Notes: generated from the sequence alone by a model not told the origin. DNA of 64,000 nt from Terriglobales bacterium (GCA_025462725.1 JAOAPE010000005.1:124001-188000), one strand, 5' to 3'. Shown: positions 35,262 to 44,866, counted from the first letter of the stretch. Program-made: numbers and translations.

Positions 35262-35675
35262 TTACTTGCCTGTTGGTACGCCTACGTTGACATTTTGCCG
35301 ATTCGGCGCAGCGCCCTTCGGAACTGTTTTTAGTTCATAGATTGGACTGTCAACGGAAGTGCCGGTTCCCTGCGCTTCACCCGAATGAACACGGAAGTAG
35401 TAAGTCGTGTTCGGCTGAAGGTTCTTAAGGAAGACGCGATGCGGCTTGCCTCCCCAGGGAGCTTCAGCTTTCTGACTCAAGTTGTTGCGATCAGTGCCGT
35501 AGTCCAGGATGCTGCTGGATTTCGCATTCGTTGACCACGCGACCACAGCGGAGTGGTCGCTAACAGATTCGATCACCGGACCACCAGTGATGCGGTCCGC
35601 AGCAGACTTGGCCTGCGCGATAGCGGAGGTGCTGGCGAGAGCTAATGCCAGCGCGATTGTTAATATTTTGTTCAT
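35262..35675 (-). CDS. Secreted fibronectin-III-like protein
   Basis: 137 residues. A signal peptide (residues 1-20, TSAIAQA) precedes one Fn3/purple-acid-phosphatase-N-like domain: VIESVSDHSAVVAWSTNAKSSSILDYGTD, then HRVFLKNLQPNTTYYFRVHS. Such domains bind carbohydrate or protein surfaces; no enzyme domain is attached. Convergent with the DedA-rhodanese gene. Confidence 0.8.
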   Translation of the reverse strand: MNKILTIALALALASTSAIAQAKSAADRITGGPVIESVSDHSAVVAWSTNAKSSSILDYGTDRNNLSQKAEAPWGGKPHRVFLKNLQPNTTYYFRVHSGEAQGTGTSVDSPIYELKTVPKGAAPNRQNVNVGVPTGK

Positions 35676-35765
35676 GTTCAGTGCCTCACGTGCTTAATTT
35701 CAAGTGCACTGATTGGGATGCAGAGCTGTCCAGAAAAGAGGGCTTTCAGCGGGCAGCCACTCTGG

Positions 35766-37433
35766 TCAGGCGACCTTCTTCGGCTTTTCACCCGTGATGT
35801 CGACAACTCCCTCGAGTTCCCCATAGTGGTACGGACCATGAGTTACGACCGGCGTCTCTTCAAAGTTGTAAACGGGTGGAGGCGAAGACGTCTGCCACTC
35901 AAGGCCGGTTGCATGGAATGGATTCGCGCCTGCGAGTGCTCCCTTTTGCAGCGACCAGAGCAGGTAGATCATTGGTAACACCAGTCCGACGCCGAGTATT
36001 GAGGCGCCTGCGGTCGAGAGCACGTGGTAGACCTGATACTCAGGCGGATACGCAGCATAGCGTCGCGGCATTCCGAGATATCCCATTACGAACTGCGGGA
36101 AAAACGTCAGGTTGAATCCCGCAAATACCATCAGCGCAGAGAGCTTGCCCCAAATCTCGGGATACATCCTTCCTGTCATCTTCGGCCACCAGAAGTGAAG
36201 TCCTCCTAGATAGGCGAGGAGCGTTCCGCCGACCATGATGTAGTGGAAATGCGCGACGATGAAATATGTTTCCGTGAGATGGACGTCGAGTCCGAGCGCA
36301 GCCAGGAAGAGGCCGGTCATTCCACCGATCGTGAACAATCCGATGAAGCCCATGGCGTAGAGCATCGGTGTGTCCCAGATTACGGACCCCTTGTACATTG
36401 TGGCCGACCAATTAAAGACCTTAATCGCGGAGGGGATGGCCACCAGGTAGGTCATGAACGAGAAGATCAGGGCCGAATAGACCGATATCCCCGTGATGAA
36501 CATGTGGTGTCCCCAGACGAAAAATCCGTAGATGGCGATGCCGAGGCTGGAGAATGCGACGGCTTTGTATCCGAAGAGGCGCTTTCGGCTGAAGCATGGA
36601 ATGATCTCGCTGATCGCGGCCATTCCCGGTAGCACCATGATGTAAACGGCAGGGTGCGAATAAAACCAAAACAGATGTTGGAACAGGAGCGGATCACCGC
36701 CGAGTCGTGGGTCGAAGATTCCGATGTGAATGGTTCGTTCGAGTGCGAGCAGGGTCAAGGTGATCGCCAGAACCGGCGTTCCCAGCACCATGATGATTGA
36801 GGTGGCGTAGTGAGTCCAGATGAATATCGGGAGTTGGAACCAGCCCATTCCGGGCGCCCGCATACGGTGGATAGTGACTATGAAATTCAGCCCAGTAAGG
36901 ATGGATGAGAATCCAGCAATGATCACGCCCAGAGCGGTTGTGGTGACTCCTGTATTCAAGTATGTGGAACTCAATGGCGTGTAGAAAGTCCATCCCGTGT
37001 CCACTCCACCAGTGATCATCGCCGTGATCGCTAGCGTTCCTCCAATGATGAATAAGTACCAGCTCAGCAGATTGATTCGCGGAAAAGCAAGGTCTTTGGC
37101 GCCCAGCATCATGGGAATCAGAAAATTTCCCAGGGTGGTAGGAATCGAAGGGATCAAAAAGAAAAAAACCATGATCACGCCGTGCAGCGTGAACATCTTG
37201 TTGTAGGTATCCACTTCGAGCAGGTCAGCGGCAGGCGTCAACAGTTCCAATCGCAACAGCAATGCGAAGAATCCGCCAATGAAAAAGAAAAAGGTAATGG
37301 TGATGAGATATAGGATTGCAATGCGCTTGTGGTCTCTTGTCAGGAGCCAGGACTTAAGACCGTACTCCGCATTGATGTAGTTTTCTTCAGGGGCCTGCGT
37401 GACCCCCACGGTAGGAGTGAGACTGAGCGACAC
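35766..37433 (-). CDS. ctaD: Cytochrome c oxidase subunit I, A2-type
   Basis: 555 residues with twelve membrane helices. Haem and copper ligands are all visible: [11 protein letters not shown] (low-spin haem His), the CuB/tyrosine motif [19 protein letters not shown] (two CuB His) and [11 protein letters not shown] (haem a3 and haem a His). The D-channel region reads WFYSHPAVY instead of GHPEVY, the YSHP signature of A2-type haem-copper oxidases. No subunit II, III or assembly gene is adjacent: ada lies upstream and a secreted Fn3 protein downstream. It is therefore an orphan subunit I or relies on partners elsewhere. Confidence 0.96.
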   Translation of the reverse strand: MSLSLTPTVGVTQAPEENYINAEYGLKSWLLTRDHKRIAILYLITITFFFFIGGFFALLLRLELLTPAADLLEVDTYNKMFTLHGVIMVFFFLIPSIPTTLGNFLIPMMLGAKDLAFPRINLLSWYLFIIGGTLAITAMITGGVDTGWTFYTPLSSTYLNTGVTTTALGVIIAGFSSILTGLNFIVTIHRMRAPGMGWFQLPIFIWTHYATSIIMVLGTPVLAITLTLLALERTIHIGIFDPRLGGDPLLFQHLFWFYSHPAVYIMVLPGMAAISEIIPCFSRKRLFGYKAVAFSSLGIAIYGFFVWGHHMFITGISVYSALIFSFMTYLVAIPSAIKVFNWSATMYKGSVIWDTPMLYAMGFIGLFTIGGMTGLFLAALGLDVHLTETYFIVAHFHYIMVGGTLLAYLGGLHFWWPKMTGRMYPEIWGKLSALMVFAGFNLTFFPQFVMGYLGMPRRYAAYPPEYQVYHVLSTAGASILGVGLVLPMIYLLWSLQKGALAGANPFHATGLEWQTSSPPPVYNFEETPVVTHGPYHYGELEGVVDITGEKPKKVA

Positions 37434-37472
37434 TCCCTGTTAGAACGGGGCACTTACGGCGTTGTTGCCTTT

Positions 37473-38531
37473 TCAGGCACTTTGGCGCGAAACGGCAGAC
37501 TTCTTACGGCGTTCCTTTTTCAGCAATTCCGTTTTGCGTTCGATGCCCCAGCGATATCCACCATTGGTTCTGCCGTCGCCGTGAACGACGCGGTGACACG
37601 GGATTGCGAGTGCCACAGGATTACTGGCGCAAGCACGTGCGACGGCGCGATGTCCGCGCGGGTTCCCGATCTGCTTGGCGATTTCGCCGTAGCTCTGTGT
37701 TTTACCCCTGGGAATCTGACGAAGATAGTTCCAGACTTGTGATTGAAACGCCGTGGCTTGGATGTCGAGCGGAAACTTCAGCGCTGTCTGACGGCCGTCG
37801 ATGTAGCTGACCAGCTTTTCCGATACTGCAGCTAAAGCAGAGTCGTTGCGCGTGATCTCCGCCGAGCAGAATTCAGAGAGTAGTGCTGCCTTCAACGCCG
37901 CTGAGCTTTTCCCAAACTGAATACTGCAAACTCCTTGCTGCGTTCCGGCGAGCAGTACTTTTCCCAAAGCTGTATCAAAGATCGTGAAATGGATCTTCGC
38001 GCCCTTTCCTGTTTTCTGATACGAGCATGGACTCATCCCCAACTTGTTTGTCACGTTCTCGTACAAGCGACTGCTGGACCCGTAGCCGGCATGGTAAATG
38101 GCATCGGTGATTTTGTCCGACTTGCGAAGGTTGGTCTTGAATCGTGCGAGACGCTGTGCTGACTGGTACCGCTGCGGCGAAATCCCAAGCGCCTTCTTGA
38201 ATTGGCGCTGCAGGTGAAACGGACTGAATCCAAGATGCTTGCTGATGGCTGCCAACGTTACGCGCTCATCCAGATGGTCGTCAATGAATTTGCACATTGC
38301 ACGTATGATCGTCGTCTGATGAGGCGGTGATTTCGGTTGGCAGCGGTGGCAGGCGCGGAATCCAGCACGTTCCGCAATCGCCGGCTTCGCAAAGAAATCA
38401 ACATTCTCGCGGCGGGGGCGACGGCTGGGGCAAGTGGGCCGACAATATATTCCGGTGGATCTCACCGCATAGACAAACTTGCCCTCCGCTTGGACGTCGC
38501 GAGCCAAGACCTGCTGCCATTGTTGTTCCAT
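37473..38531 (-). CDS. ada: Ada methylated-DNA repair protein and transcriptional activator
   Basis: Start at ATG 38531, as AAGGAGA lies eight bases before it inside a longer open frame. The N-terminal zinc domain has C30-x3-C34 and C61-x2-C64, with C30 in the position of the methyl-phosphotriester acceptor. An AraC-type DNA-binding domain (about 75-175) and a methylguanine methyltransferase domain with the active-site IPCHRVV follow. Known Ada proteins repair methyl damage and, once methylated, activate their own regulon. All three modules look intact. tag, a common member of this response, lies 27 kb away. Confidence 0.95.
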   Translation of the reverse strand: MEQQWQQVLARDVQAEGKFVYAVRSTGIYCRPTCPSRRPRRENVDFFAKPAIAERAGFRACHRCQPKSPPHQTTIIRAMCKFIDDHLDERVTLAAISKHLGFSPFHLQRQFKKALGISPQRYQSAQRLARFKTNLRKSDKITDAIYHAGYGSSSRLYENVTNKLGMSPCSYQKTGKGAKIHFTIFDTALGKVLLAGTQQGVCSIQFGKSSAALKAALLSEFCSAEITRNDSALAAVSEKLVSYIDGRQTALKFPLDIQATAFQSQVWNYLRQIPRGKTQSYGEIAKQIGNPRGHRAVARACASNPVALAIPCHRVVHGDGRTNGGYRWGIERKTELLKKERRKKSAVSRQSA

Positions 38532-38694
38532 GGTGGCGTTCTCCTTGGCTTTCATATTACGAATTGCCTCCGGCCCACTCTATCCGAAGATTGCGGTTGA
38601 AGTAGCGAGACCATTTGTATTGGGAATGATCTGCTGCTGTTTTTCCGTCTTCGCGAAAACAACTCTCATACCATAGACTCTCTGAATACCTCAA

Positions 38695-39504
38695 ATGTCA
38701 AAATCAAGAAATATTTTAGCCGTCATCGCGATTGTCTTCCTGTTGATGATAACGGGCGAAGCTTTCGCGCAAGCCAACTACGAGATTCAGGTATATCCGT
38801 CTGACACCGTCGAACCGCATTCCACCATGGTTGAGTTGCACAGCAACTTTACCGTTGACGGACGTCGAACTGTTGAAAACGGAGAACTTCCCACACACCA
38901 CCAGCTTCATGAGACGTTGGAAATCACCCATGGCTTCAACAAGTGGTTTGAGACCGGCTTTTACGTTTTCACCTCGGCGCAATCTTCGAACGGATGGCAA
39001 TGGGTGGGTGACCATATCCGGCCTAGAGTACGCGTTCCTGAGGATTGGCACTGGCCTGTTGGATTGAGCCTCTCGACAGAGTTCGGCTATGCCCGGCCAA
39101 ATTTCTCCGCCGACACTTGGACTTGGGAGATACGCCCCGTCGTGGATAAGAAGATAGGGCCGTGGTATCTGGCGTTCAATCCTTCTGTTGAGAAATCATT
39201 CCGCGGGCCCTCGGAGTCGAGAGGGTACGAATTCTCTCCGAACGTAAAGGTCAGCTATGACGTATCAAAGGTAGTCACCGTCGGAATGGAGTATTACGGC
39301 TCAATGGGGCCCGTAGGGAATTTCGATCCGCTGCGGGAGCAAGAGCAGCAGATACTTCCCGCAATTGACTTAAATCTCTCGCCTAAATGGGAGGTCAATT
39401 TCGGAGTGGGAATTGGAACTACCAACAGCACGGACCGGTTAATCGTAAAAAGTATTGTCGGTTACCGATTCGACAGAATCAATTTCAGACGGCAGAGGAA
39501 ATAG
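38695..39504 (+). CDS. Outer-membrane beta-barrel-like protein
   Basis: 269 residues with a signal peptide (cut near EAFAQA). The mature part alternates short amphipathic strands rich in W, Y and G (ETGFYVFTSAQ, RVRVPEDWHWPVGLSLSTEFGY, VVTVGMEYYGSMGP, KWEVNFGVGIGTT) and ends in a strand-like IVGYRFDRINFR. This is typical of small porin-like or MetA-type barrels. The next gene starts 7 bases downstream, so the two form an operon. Substrate unknown. Confidence 0.75.
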   Translation: MSKSRNILAVIAIVFLLMITGEAFAQANYEIQVYPSDTVEPHSTMVELHSNFTVDGRRTVENGELPTHHQLHETLEITHGFNKWFETGFYVFTSAQSSNGWQWVGDHIRPRVRVPEDWHWPVGLSLSTEFGYARPNFSADTWTWEIRPVVDKKIGPWYLAFNPSVEKSFRGPSESRGYEFSPNVKVSYDVSKVVTVGMEYYGSMGPVGNFDPLREQEQQILPAIDLNLSPKWEVNFGVGIGTTNSTDRLIVKSIVGYRFDRINFRRQRK

Positions 39505-39510
39505 TTAAAT

Positions 39511-40434
39511 TTGAATCGAATTGTCAGCGCGCTAGTAACAACATTGATATTGAACGCAATGTTGTTGGCACAAACAGCGGACACGACTGGTCCCGCCAAA
39601 GTGGCACCCAAGGCACCAGCGCTTTCCGCTCAGTCAAGCGACGCCGCGCCCATTCCTGATATCGCTTCGCTGTTCAAAGACGTTGAGGCGCACCAGAGAC
39701 AGATTCGGAGTTTGAGAAGAAAGTACATGTTTCGCGAGGTCCAAACTGAAGACGAACTCGACGGCAACGGGCAGGTAAAACACAGTCAGACCGAAGAGCG
39801 GGAAGTATTTTTCATTGGCCGCAGCAGCGTGAGCCGTCTGATCAAAAAGGACGGCGTGGAGCTCACAGCGTCCGAACAGAAAAAGGAACAACAGCGCGTT
39901 GACAAAGTGATCGAAGAGCGAAAGAAGCGCGAAGTCAAACGCGAGAAGAACGAGGAAGAAGGCAAACAATCAGAAAACGAGATCACGCTGGATACATTCC
40001 TTCGCATTGCGAAGTTTGAGAACCCTCGTCGAATCTCTTTCAAAGGACGCAACGCACTCGTATTTGATTTCAGCGGGGATCCCGATGCCAAGACACACGG
40101 CATGGCCGAAAATACAGTGAAAAAGGTCGCTGGCACCGTTTGGGTGGATGAAGCCGACCGGGAGGTCATCCGCATGGAGGTCAAACTGAACGAGCCGTTC
40201 AAAATTGCCGGAGGGTTGTTGGCGACGATACAAAAAGGTACGACCTTCACCTATGAGCAAGCTCTCATAAACGGAGAGATCTGGCTGCCTACCTATGTTG
40301 AATCGAATGTGACAGCCCGCGTGATGTTGTTCAAAGGCCTCAGGCAACATTCAATCGCCCACTACAGCGACTACCGGAAATTTCAAGTAGCGACAAAAAT
40401 GGAAGTGGTAGGTCAGGAAGTACCGAAGAAATAG
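39511..40434 (+). CDS. Secreted hypothetical protein
   Basis: 307 residues from a TTG start (AGAGGA overlaps the end of the preceding gene). A signal peptide (to about LLAQTA) is followed by a helical, strongly charged segment (about 100-165, rich in E/K/R) and a beta-rich C-terminal half (GTVWVDEADREVIRMEVKLNEPFKI, GTTFTYEQALINGEIWLPTYVE) reminiscent of LolA/LolB-like or outer-membrane lipoprotein-sorting folds seen in secreted acidobacterial proteins. Co-transcribed with the barrel protein. Confidence 0.7.
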   Translation: MNRIVSALVTTLILNAMLLAQTADTTGPAKVAPKAPALSAQSSDAAPIPDIASLFKDVEAHQRQIRSLRRKYMFREVQTEDELDGNGQVKHSQTEEREVFFIGRSSVSRLIKKDGVELTASEQKKEQQRVDKVIEERKKREVKREKNEEEGKQSENEITLDTFLRIAKFENPRRISFKGRNALVFDFSGDPDAKTHGMAENTVKKVAGTVWVDEADREVIRMEVKLNEPFKIAGGLLATIQKGTTFTYEQALINGEIWLPTYVESNVTARVMLFKGLRQHSIAHYSDYRKFQVATKMEVVGQEVPKK

Positions 40435-40440
40435 TCGCTT

Positions 40441-40794
40441 TCAACGCAGATAGGCATCGTCTTTGGCCAGCCAGTCAGCGCGCGGCGGAGTGAACACATC
40501 CACATCGACAGTGTCTTCTACTGCTTCAGCACTGTGCGGCACATTCGGCGGAATGCACAACACCTCTCCTGTACGAACAAGTATCTCCCTCCCATCGACT
40601 GTGAACTTCAACGCTCCTGAAACCACAAATGCGATCTGCTCGTTGGGATGATGGTGCGTGGGAACCACGACACCCTTCTTCAGCACAAATCGCGCAACGG
40701 TAACGTGTTCAGTGCTGACGAACTGGCGCTCAATCTGGGGATTGAGCGTCTCGGTTGGGATGGACGTCCAGTCCAGATGCTGGATGGGAATCAT
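40441..40794 (-). CDS. Single-domain cupin
   Basis: 117 residues forming one cupin barrel. Metal ligands are in motif 1 (PTHHHPNEQIAFVVSG) and motif 2 (PPNVPHSAEA): three or four His and one Glu/Gln. No signal peptide. Small stand-alone cupins act as isomerases, dioxygenases or sensors; nothing here distinguishes them. Convergent with the secreted protein at 39.5 kb. Confidence 0.85.
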   Translation of the reverse strand: MIPIQHLDWTSIPTETLNPQIERQFVSTEHVTVARFVLKKGVVVPTHHHPNEQIAFVVSGALKFTVDGREILVRTGEVLCIPPNVPHSAEAVEDTVDVDVFTPPRADWLAKDDAYLR

Positions 40795-40816
40795 GCAGGG
40801 ATTATGGCAGGAAAAC

Positions 40817-40841
40817 GGAGTCGCGGGTGAGAATCGAACTC
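40817..40841 (-). repeat. Short third copy of the tRNA-Cys 3' end
   Basis: 25 bases matching the 3' end and T arm of the tRNA-Cys at 56.7 kb with one mismatch (24 of 25), in the same orientation. No tRNA 5' half is present, so it is not a gene. It may be an older attachment-site remnant. Confidence 0.7.
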
Positions 40842-41042
40842 GATCTCAGATAAGGCAAATGCGCAGGGCCGATGCGTCCACAGACGAGAGACAGTTGCGA
40901 TCGCAACATTCCATACCATTTCAATGCTTGGATCTAATTCGAATGTGCGCTTGCATGTAATTTGCAGGAAATTCGTGAGCCGGGCGGCAGTTTATAATTT
41001 TCGGCTGCTTCCCAGCACAGTTCCTTTGAGGAGTTGTAGCCC

Positions 41043-42386
41043 ATGCTGAAACGGCTTGCTATCCCATTTTGTTTGTTCGCGCTGCTGTCTGGATTCGCGC
41101 TTGCCCAAAACATCGCAGACGACGCAGACAACGCTCCGCGTCCGGTAAAACTGGTTCCGGCGGCCACTGGGACGGTGTACATCCGTTGCGGTGCGCTGTT
41201 CGACGGTAAGTCGAATCAACTCGACCGGGACGTGCTCATCACGGTGGAGCGTGACCGGATCAAGCAGGTGGGCAAGCTTTCGCCACCAGCTGGGGCACAA
41301 GTCATCGATCTCACAAAGCTGACGTGCCTGCCCGGCATGGTGGAATCGCACACCCACGTTTTTCTTCAGGGTGACCGCAAGCCCAGCCAGTATGATGCGC
41401 AATTGCTAAAGCAGTCAGTCGCCTATCGCACAATCGAAGCGACAACCGCTGCGCATGCAGCCTTGGATTGGGGCTTCACTTCTATCCGCGATCTCGAAAC
41501 CGAGGGCGCCGGCTACGCCGATGTTGACGTACGCAATGCCATTAATGCCAGGTTGGTTTGGGGACCGCGCATGCAGGTGGTAGGGCGTGCGATGGACGTA
41601 ACTGGTTCTTATCCCCTGCAACCGGCCTATGCCTGGGATGTAACGGTACCGATCGGTGTGGAGACGGTGGACGGGGTGGAGGGTGCGCGCAAGGCAGTGC
41701 GGGAACAGCTTTCGCATGGCATCGATTGGGTCAAGGTCTATGCCGACCGTGGTGGCCGGATTCATGACAACATCCTTGATACCATTCCAACGTTTACGCT
41801 CGACGAGCTTCGCGCCATTGTGGACGAAACTCACCGTGAACGCCGCCGTGTGGCGGCACATGCGACAGGACTGCTGGGCGTACACAACGCTGTTGAAGCC
41901 GGAGTCGACACTGTCGAGCATGGCAACTACATCGCGCCGGAAGATATGAAGACGATGGTCGCCAAGGGCATCTGGTTCGTACCGACGCCGTACGTCGCCG
42001 AGTACGACGCTCAGTGGCGGGCGCAACGCGCTGGCACGCAGCCGAAGGAATCGCCTGGGCTGAAGATCGAGGAGGACACGTTCCGTCGCGCACTGCAATC
42101 TGGAGTGAAGATCGCGTTTGGCACCGACGTGGGTGCGTTCGAGTGGGACATGAGTCCCGCCCGACAGCTCGTCACCATGGTCAAGTGGGGCATGACGCCA
42201 GCGCAGGCCCTGCGTTCTGCAACTATCAGCGGCGCGGAACTGATGAACATGCAGAACGACATCGGAACAATTGATGCAGGCAAATACGCCGACATCATCG
42301 CGGTCCAGGGGAATCCGCTGGAGGACATCTCAGTCATGCAGAAGATCACCTTCGTGATGAAGGGCGGCGTGGTGTTTAAGAAATAG
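41043..42386 (+). CDS. Secreted amidohydrolase
   Basis: 447 residues with a signal peptide (LFALLSGFALAQ). Amidohydrolase superfamily metal sites: VESHTHVFLQG (H-x-H), the histidines in AAHATG and VEHGN, and FGTDVGAFEW (Asp). The C-terminal KYADIIAVQGNPLEDI is typical of the imidazolonepropionase/prolidase-like branch. Probably hydrolyses a dipeptide or cyclic amide outside the cytoplasm. It lies between two tRNA-Cys 3'-end copies and may itself be part of an accreted segment. Confidence 0.9.
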   Translation: MLKRLAIPFCLFALLSGFALAQNIADDADNAPRPVKLVPAATGTVYIRCGALFDGKSNQLDRDVLITVERDRIKQVGKLSPPAGAQVIDLTKLTCLPGMVESHTHVFLQGDRKPSQYDAQLLKQSVAYRTIEATTAAHAALDWGFTSIRDLETEGAGYADVDVRNAINARLVWGPRMQVVGRAMDVTGSYPLQPAYAWDVTVPIGVETVDGVEGARKAVREQLSHGIDWVKVYADRGGRIHDNILDTIPTFTLDELRAIVDETHRERRRVAAHATGLLGVHNAVEAGVDTVEHGNYIAPEDMKTMVAKGIWFVPTPYVAEYDAQWRAQRAGTQPKESPGLKIEEDTFRRALQSGVKIAFGTDVGAFEWDMSPARQLVTMVKWGMTPAQALRSATISGAELMNMQNDIGTIDAGKYADIIAVQGNPLEDISVMQKITFVMKGGVVFKK

Positions 42387-42397
42387 CTGAGGAGAAT

Positions 42398-42442
42398 TGG
42401 AGGCGCGGGTGAGAATCGAACTCACGCATAAAGGTTTTGCAG
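42398..42442 (-). repeat. 45-bp attachment-like copy of the tRNA-Cys 3' end
   Basis: Identical over 45 bases to 56698-56742, covering the tRNA-Cys from the encoded CCA through the anticodon. Outside the block the two sites differ completely. An intact tRNA at one end and its 3' half at the other is the classic layout of an element integrated by a tyrosine recombinase at a tRNA gene. This would be the far end (attL or attR) of a 14.3-kb island. Confidence 0.85.
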
Positions 42443-42495
42443 TTGAGACAATAACTCTAACTAGTTGATAAATCGTGCGATTCGCGTTGGCCTTC

Positions 42496-43777
42496 TTACC
42501 GTGGCGTGACCACAAGCTTGTCCTTTGGGATCTCGTCATAAGTCGTCCGGTCAATATTTAGATGTGCCGTCACTAGTTCCGGAGGAGTGTGCGACAGCCA
42601 CTCTGAAAGTGAGATGTCTTATTTGAGATGTCCTCTGAGATGTCCTCATAGTGGTCAGCTCTGAACATTTCCAGAAAACGCAAGTCCGTGTCTCCGGTAT
42701 TTTCAATGTAGTGTGGCAGGGTTTGCGGCACGTACCCCACGTCACCGGTCTCGAAATCCATGGTACGGGAACGAGAACCAGTAGCGACCACCGTCATTCT
42801 TCCTTTGCCGCTGATATAGTACTGCCACTCGTCGGCATTTTGGTGCCAGTGAAGCTCTCTCGGTCCGCCCGGATGTATTGTGACGATCGCAGCAGCTATA
42901 TTTGCAGAGGCTTTGAAATTGCCGGAATCTACGATCAGCACTTCGCCCCCTTTCGTGCTTTTTGTCGGTCGTTGACCCGCAGTACGGAAAGAGAAGTCCT
43001 GGGGCGATCGCCCCAGCACTCCCGCAGCTGTCCTTTGGTCAACAGCCAGCGGACCGGGCACTGCCGTCTGAAATATGAAGAGCTCCTGGCGACGCATTTT
43101 CGCAAGCGATTGCTGTGGAACCCCGAAGTTTCTTGGAAACCACTTCCGAAGGCGTATGCGCCATCAGATCAGACAACAGAACGGTGTCAAATTCAGAAAA
43201 GTTTCCATCGTCGAAGAGCGAGTAGGAACTCTGCTCCATCAGGACCGAGTCCCTGGATCGAATGCGGGATGCCAGTAGGAAAGTACCAAAGATCGCCCAC
43301 GCCAGTATCGGCGACAAAACTGCGGCCGTTGGCATCGACGGCGGTGATTCGAGCGGTTCCGTACAGCATGATCGCCCACGCTGCGGCTGTATGCCAATGC
43401 AACTCGCGAACACCGCCAGCAGTGAGGCGCATATTTACTCCCGCCATTGTTTTTGATATTGGCAGCTCACGGACAGTCACCTCCCGCGACCAACCACCTT
43501 CGAAGACACGCTTGTTTGAAAGCGAAAAGGGATACTTGAATACCGTGAATCCACCGGCATCCGTTATCGGTGGTACGTTCGAATCCGGATTCGCGAGATC
43601 GAGCGTGCGGTTGGTTGGCCCGGGATCCGTAATCCTATTTGTCCGGCCCTTGGCGACGGGCACTGAACTATTTTGCACTTCGAGGCTGGCTGCAGCCAAA
43701 GTCACCGCAGTAGCGGCGAGAGTAGCTGAAGTAGCGGCGAGAAATCGGCGTCTGGAGACATCACTCTGTTCCGGCAT
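42496..43777 (-). pseudogene. oxdC: Oxalate decarboxylase-like bicupin, broken
   Basis: Three frames together give one bicupin. A Tat signal begins the gene ([20 protein letters not shown] 43777). Cupin 1 has [15 protein letters not shown] and [22 protein letters not shown]. One extra base near 43214-43221 shifts the frame into [29 protein letters not shown] second extra base near 43126-43134 leads to FGVPQQSLAKMRRQELFIF and cupin 2 (RELHWHQNADEWQYYISG, VPQTLPHYIENTG). A 26-base expansion of a GAGGACATCTCA repeat breaks the tail, which in the right frame reads LSEWLSHTPPELVTAHLNIDR. Known enzymes convert oxalate to formate and CO2. Three lesions point to decay rather than sequencing error. 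Confidence 0.85.
42610..42647. repeat. Triple 12-14-bp repeat inside the oxdC remnant
   Basis: TGAGATGTC recurs at 42610, 42624 and 42636 within near-identical 12-14-bp units. An intact gene would have only one; the added 26 bases shift the frame. Confidence 0.85.
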
Positions 43778-43808
43778 TTTCTTGTGCTTTCCCGAAACGG
43801 TCATCAAC

Positions 43809-44381
43809 TCATGCATCCATGGATGCAAAAGAGTCAACGGCCCCAATGAGATCACTCGTGAGATGTTGCAACGCGCTGATCCTTGTTTCCACGATCTCCT
43901 CGACGTTGCTGTCCAGCAGAATCGCGCACTCCATGTCCGCAAAGCGCTCCAACACCGAAAGAACGAAGACACATCGTTCCATTGCCGCCAGACCTGTGAC
44001 GGCATTGATCAGATCCGCCAATTCAGGGTTTGAGTCCTCAGCGGACCACGTGTCAAGCTCATCGTCATCCGTTTCTACTCGCAGGGCGCTCACAGCGTTC
44101 AGCGCAACTATCCGGATATTCCAGGAACATAAGTCTGTGTCAAAGGAGTCGTCGCACAGAATGTGGTCAACAGCGCTAACCAATGTGCGCTCGGCCAATT
44201 CACGACTCGCCGTGAGCATGTAAGCCAGCACATAAAGAGACTCTAGTTGTGTGCGGATGACTTCGCAGCGCTGGGGATCGCTTGATTTCGTCTCGAAAAG
44301 GCTGCTGACACATTCCACTGGTTTTTTGATTCCCGCTGTTAAAGCGTAAGGATTGCAATCATCGGATAACAGGTCTGACAT
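43809..44381 (-). CDS. Sigma-factor-like protein with an eroded region 4
   Basis: 190 residues from ATG 44381, which has GGAGG six bases upstream. Acidic overall. The C-terminal part ([52 protein letters not shown] in outline) follows the pattern of sigma region 4 (LPxxxRxVFLL..x..YxEIAxxLxxxxxxVxxRxxRAxxxL), but the basic DNA-contacting residues are mostly lost. The N-terminal helices could correspond to region 2. It may be an anti-sigma-like decoy or a degenerate ECF sigma factor. It sits 30 bases after the secreted protein gene and just before oxdC, all on one strand. Confidence 0.65.
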   Translation of the reverse strand: MSDLLSDDCNPYALTAGIKKPVECVSSLFETKSSDPQRCEVIRTQLESLYVLAYMLTASRELAERTLVSAVDHILCDDSFDTDLCSWNIRIVALNAVSALRVETDDDELDTWSAEDSNPELADLINAVTGLAAMERCVFVLSVLERFADMECAILLDSNVEEIVETRISALQHLTSDLIGAVDSFASMDA

Positions 44382-44411
44382 AAGAACCTCCAAGCCGTCA
44401 TTCCATTTTTT

Positions 44412-44825
44412 TCACTTGTAAAGCACAGCCACTTCAATGCGTTTGCTGCCACTTGATGGCGGATCAGGGATCTCTGCTGTGACCACGCGCTTGCCTCTGA
44501 CACCCCAGAACTCGTAAAGATATTTATTGCCCCCACGGTCCAGAAATACGACCTTCGAGTTATTCGGACTTACTGCATCATCATTCAGTGGCATCATGTA
44601 TGCCTCTGATAACCGAGTGCCGTCGTTATTGCGAATCAGAACCGTGGTTGTGGATTCCACGTGTTCGAAGCGGTATTCTCCCGCCGGCAGCTTCGTTCCA
44701 GTTACCCAAAACTCGAACGGGATATTGGCATAGGCAGCCTTCGGCTGATCTTGGGCAGCCATGGCAATGTTTGCTGCTACGGTGCACGCCAATGCGATCA
44801 CTAGACTGAACCTTGAGATCTTCAT
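44412..44825 (-). CDS. Small secreted protein
   Basis: 137 residues. A signal peptide (residues 1-23, IAMAAQ) is followed by a compact beta-rich domain: ANIPFEFWVTGTKLPAGEYRFEHVESTTTVLIRNNDGTR...NSKVVFLDRGGNKYLYEFWG when read through. This type is common in Acidobacteriota and has no assigned function. It is the first gene of the unit that also holds the sigma-like gene and oxdC and has a good sigma-54 promoter upstream. Confidence 0.75.
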   Translation of the reverse strand: MKISRFSLVIALACTVAANIAMAAQDQPKAAYANIPFEFWVTGTKLPAGEYRFEHVESTTTVLIRNNDGTRLSEAYMMPLNDDAVSPNNSKVVFLDRGGNKYLYEFWGVRGKRVVTAEIPDPPSSGSKRIEVAVLYK

Positions 44826-44866
44826 TGCTTCCTCCTGAACTGGCTTCCGTCACACATCCTTAATTA

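Noticed and set aside
40817-40860. A second tRNA gene at 40.8 kb
   Set aside because: Only the T arm and acceptor 3' side are present; there is no D arm, anticodon arm or acceptor 5' side.
42398-42470. Complete tRNA-Cys at 42.4 kb
   Set aside because: Identity to tRNA-Cys ends at the anticodon; the 5' half is absent, so it is an attachment-like fragment.
42651-44033. 460-codon plus-strand open frame across the oxdC region
   Set aside because: The minus strand encodes clear cupin motifs here; the plus frame is arginine/serine-rich shadow sequence without motifs.
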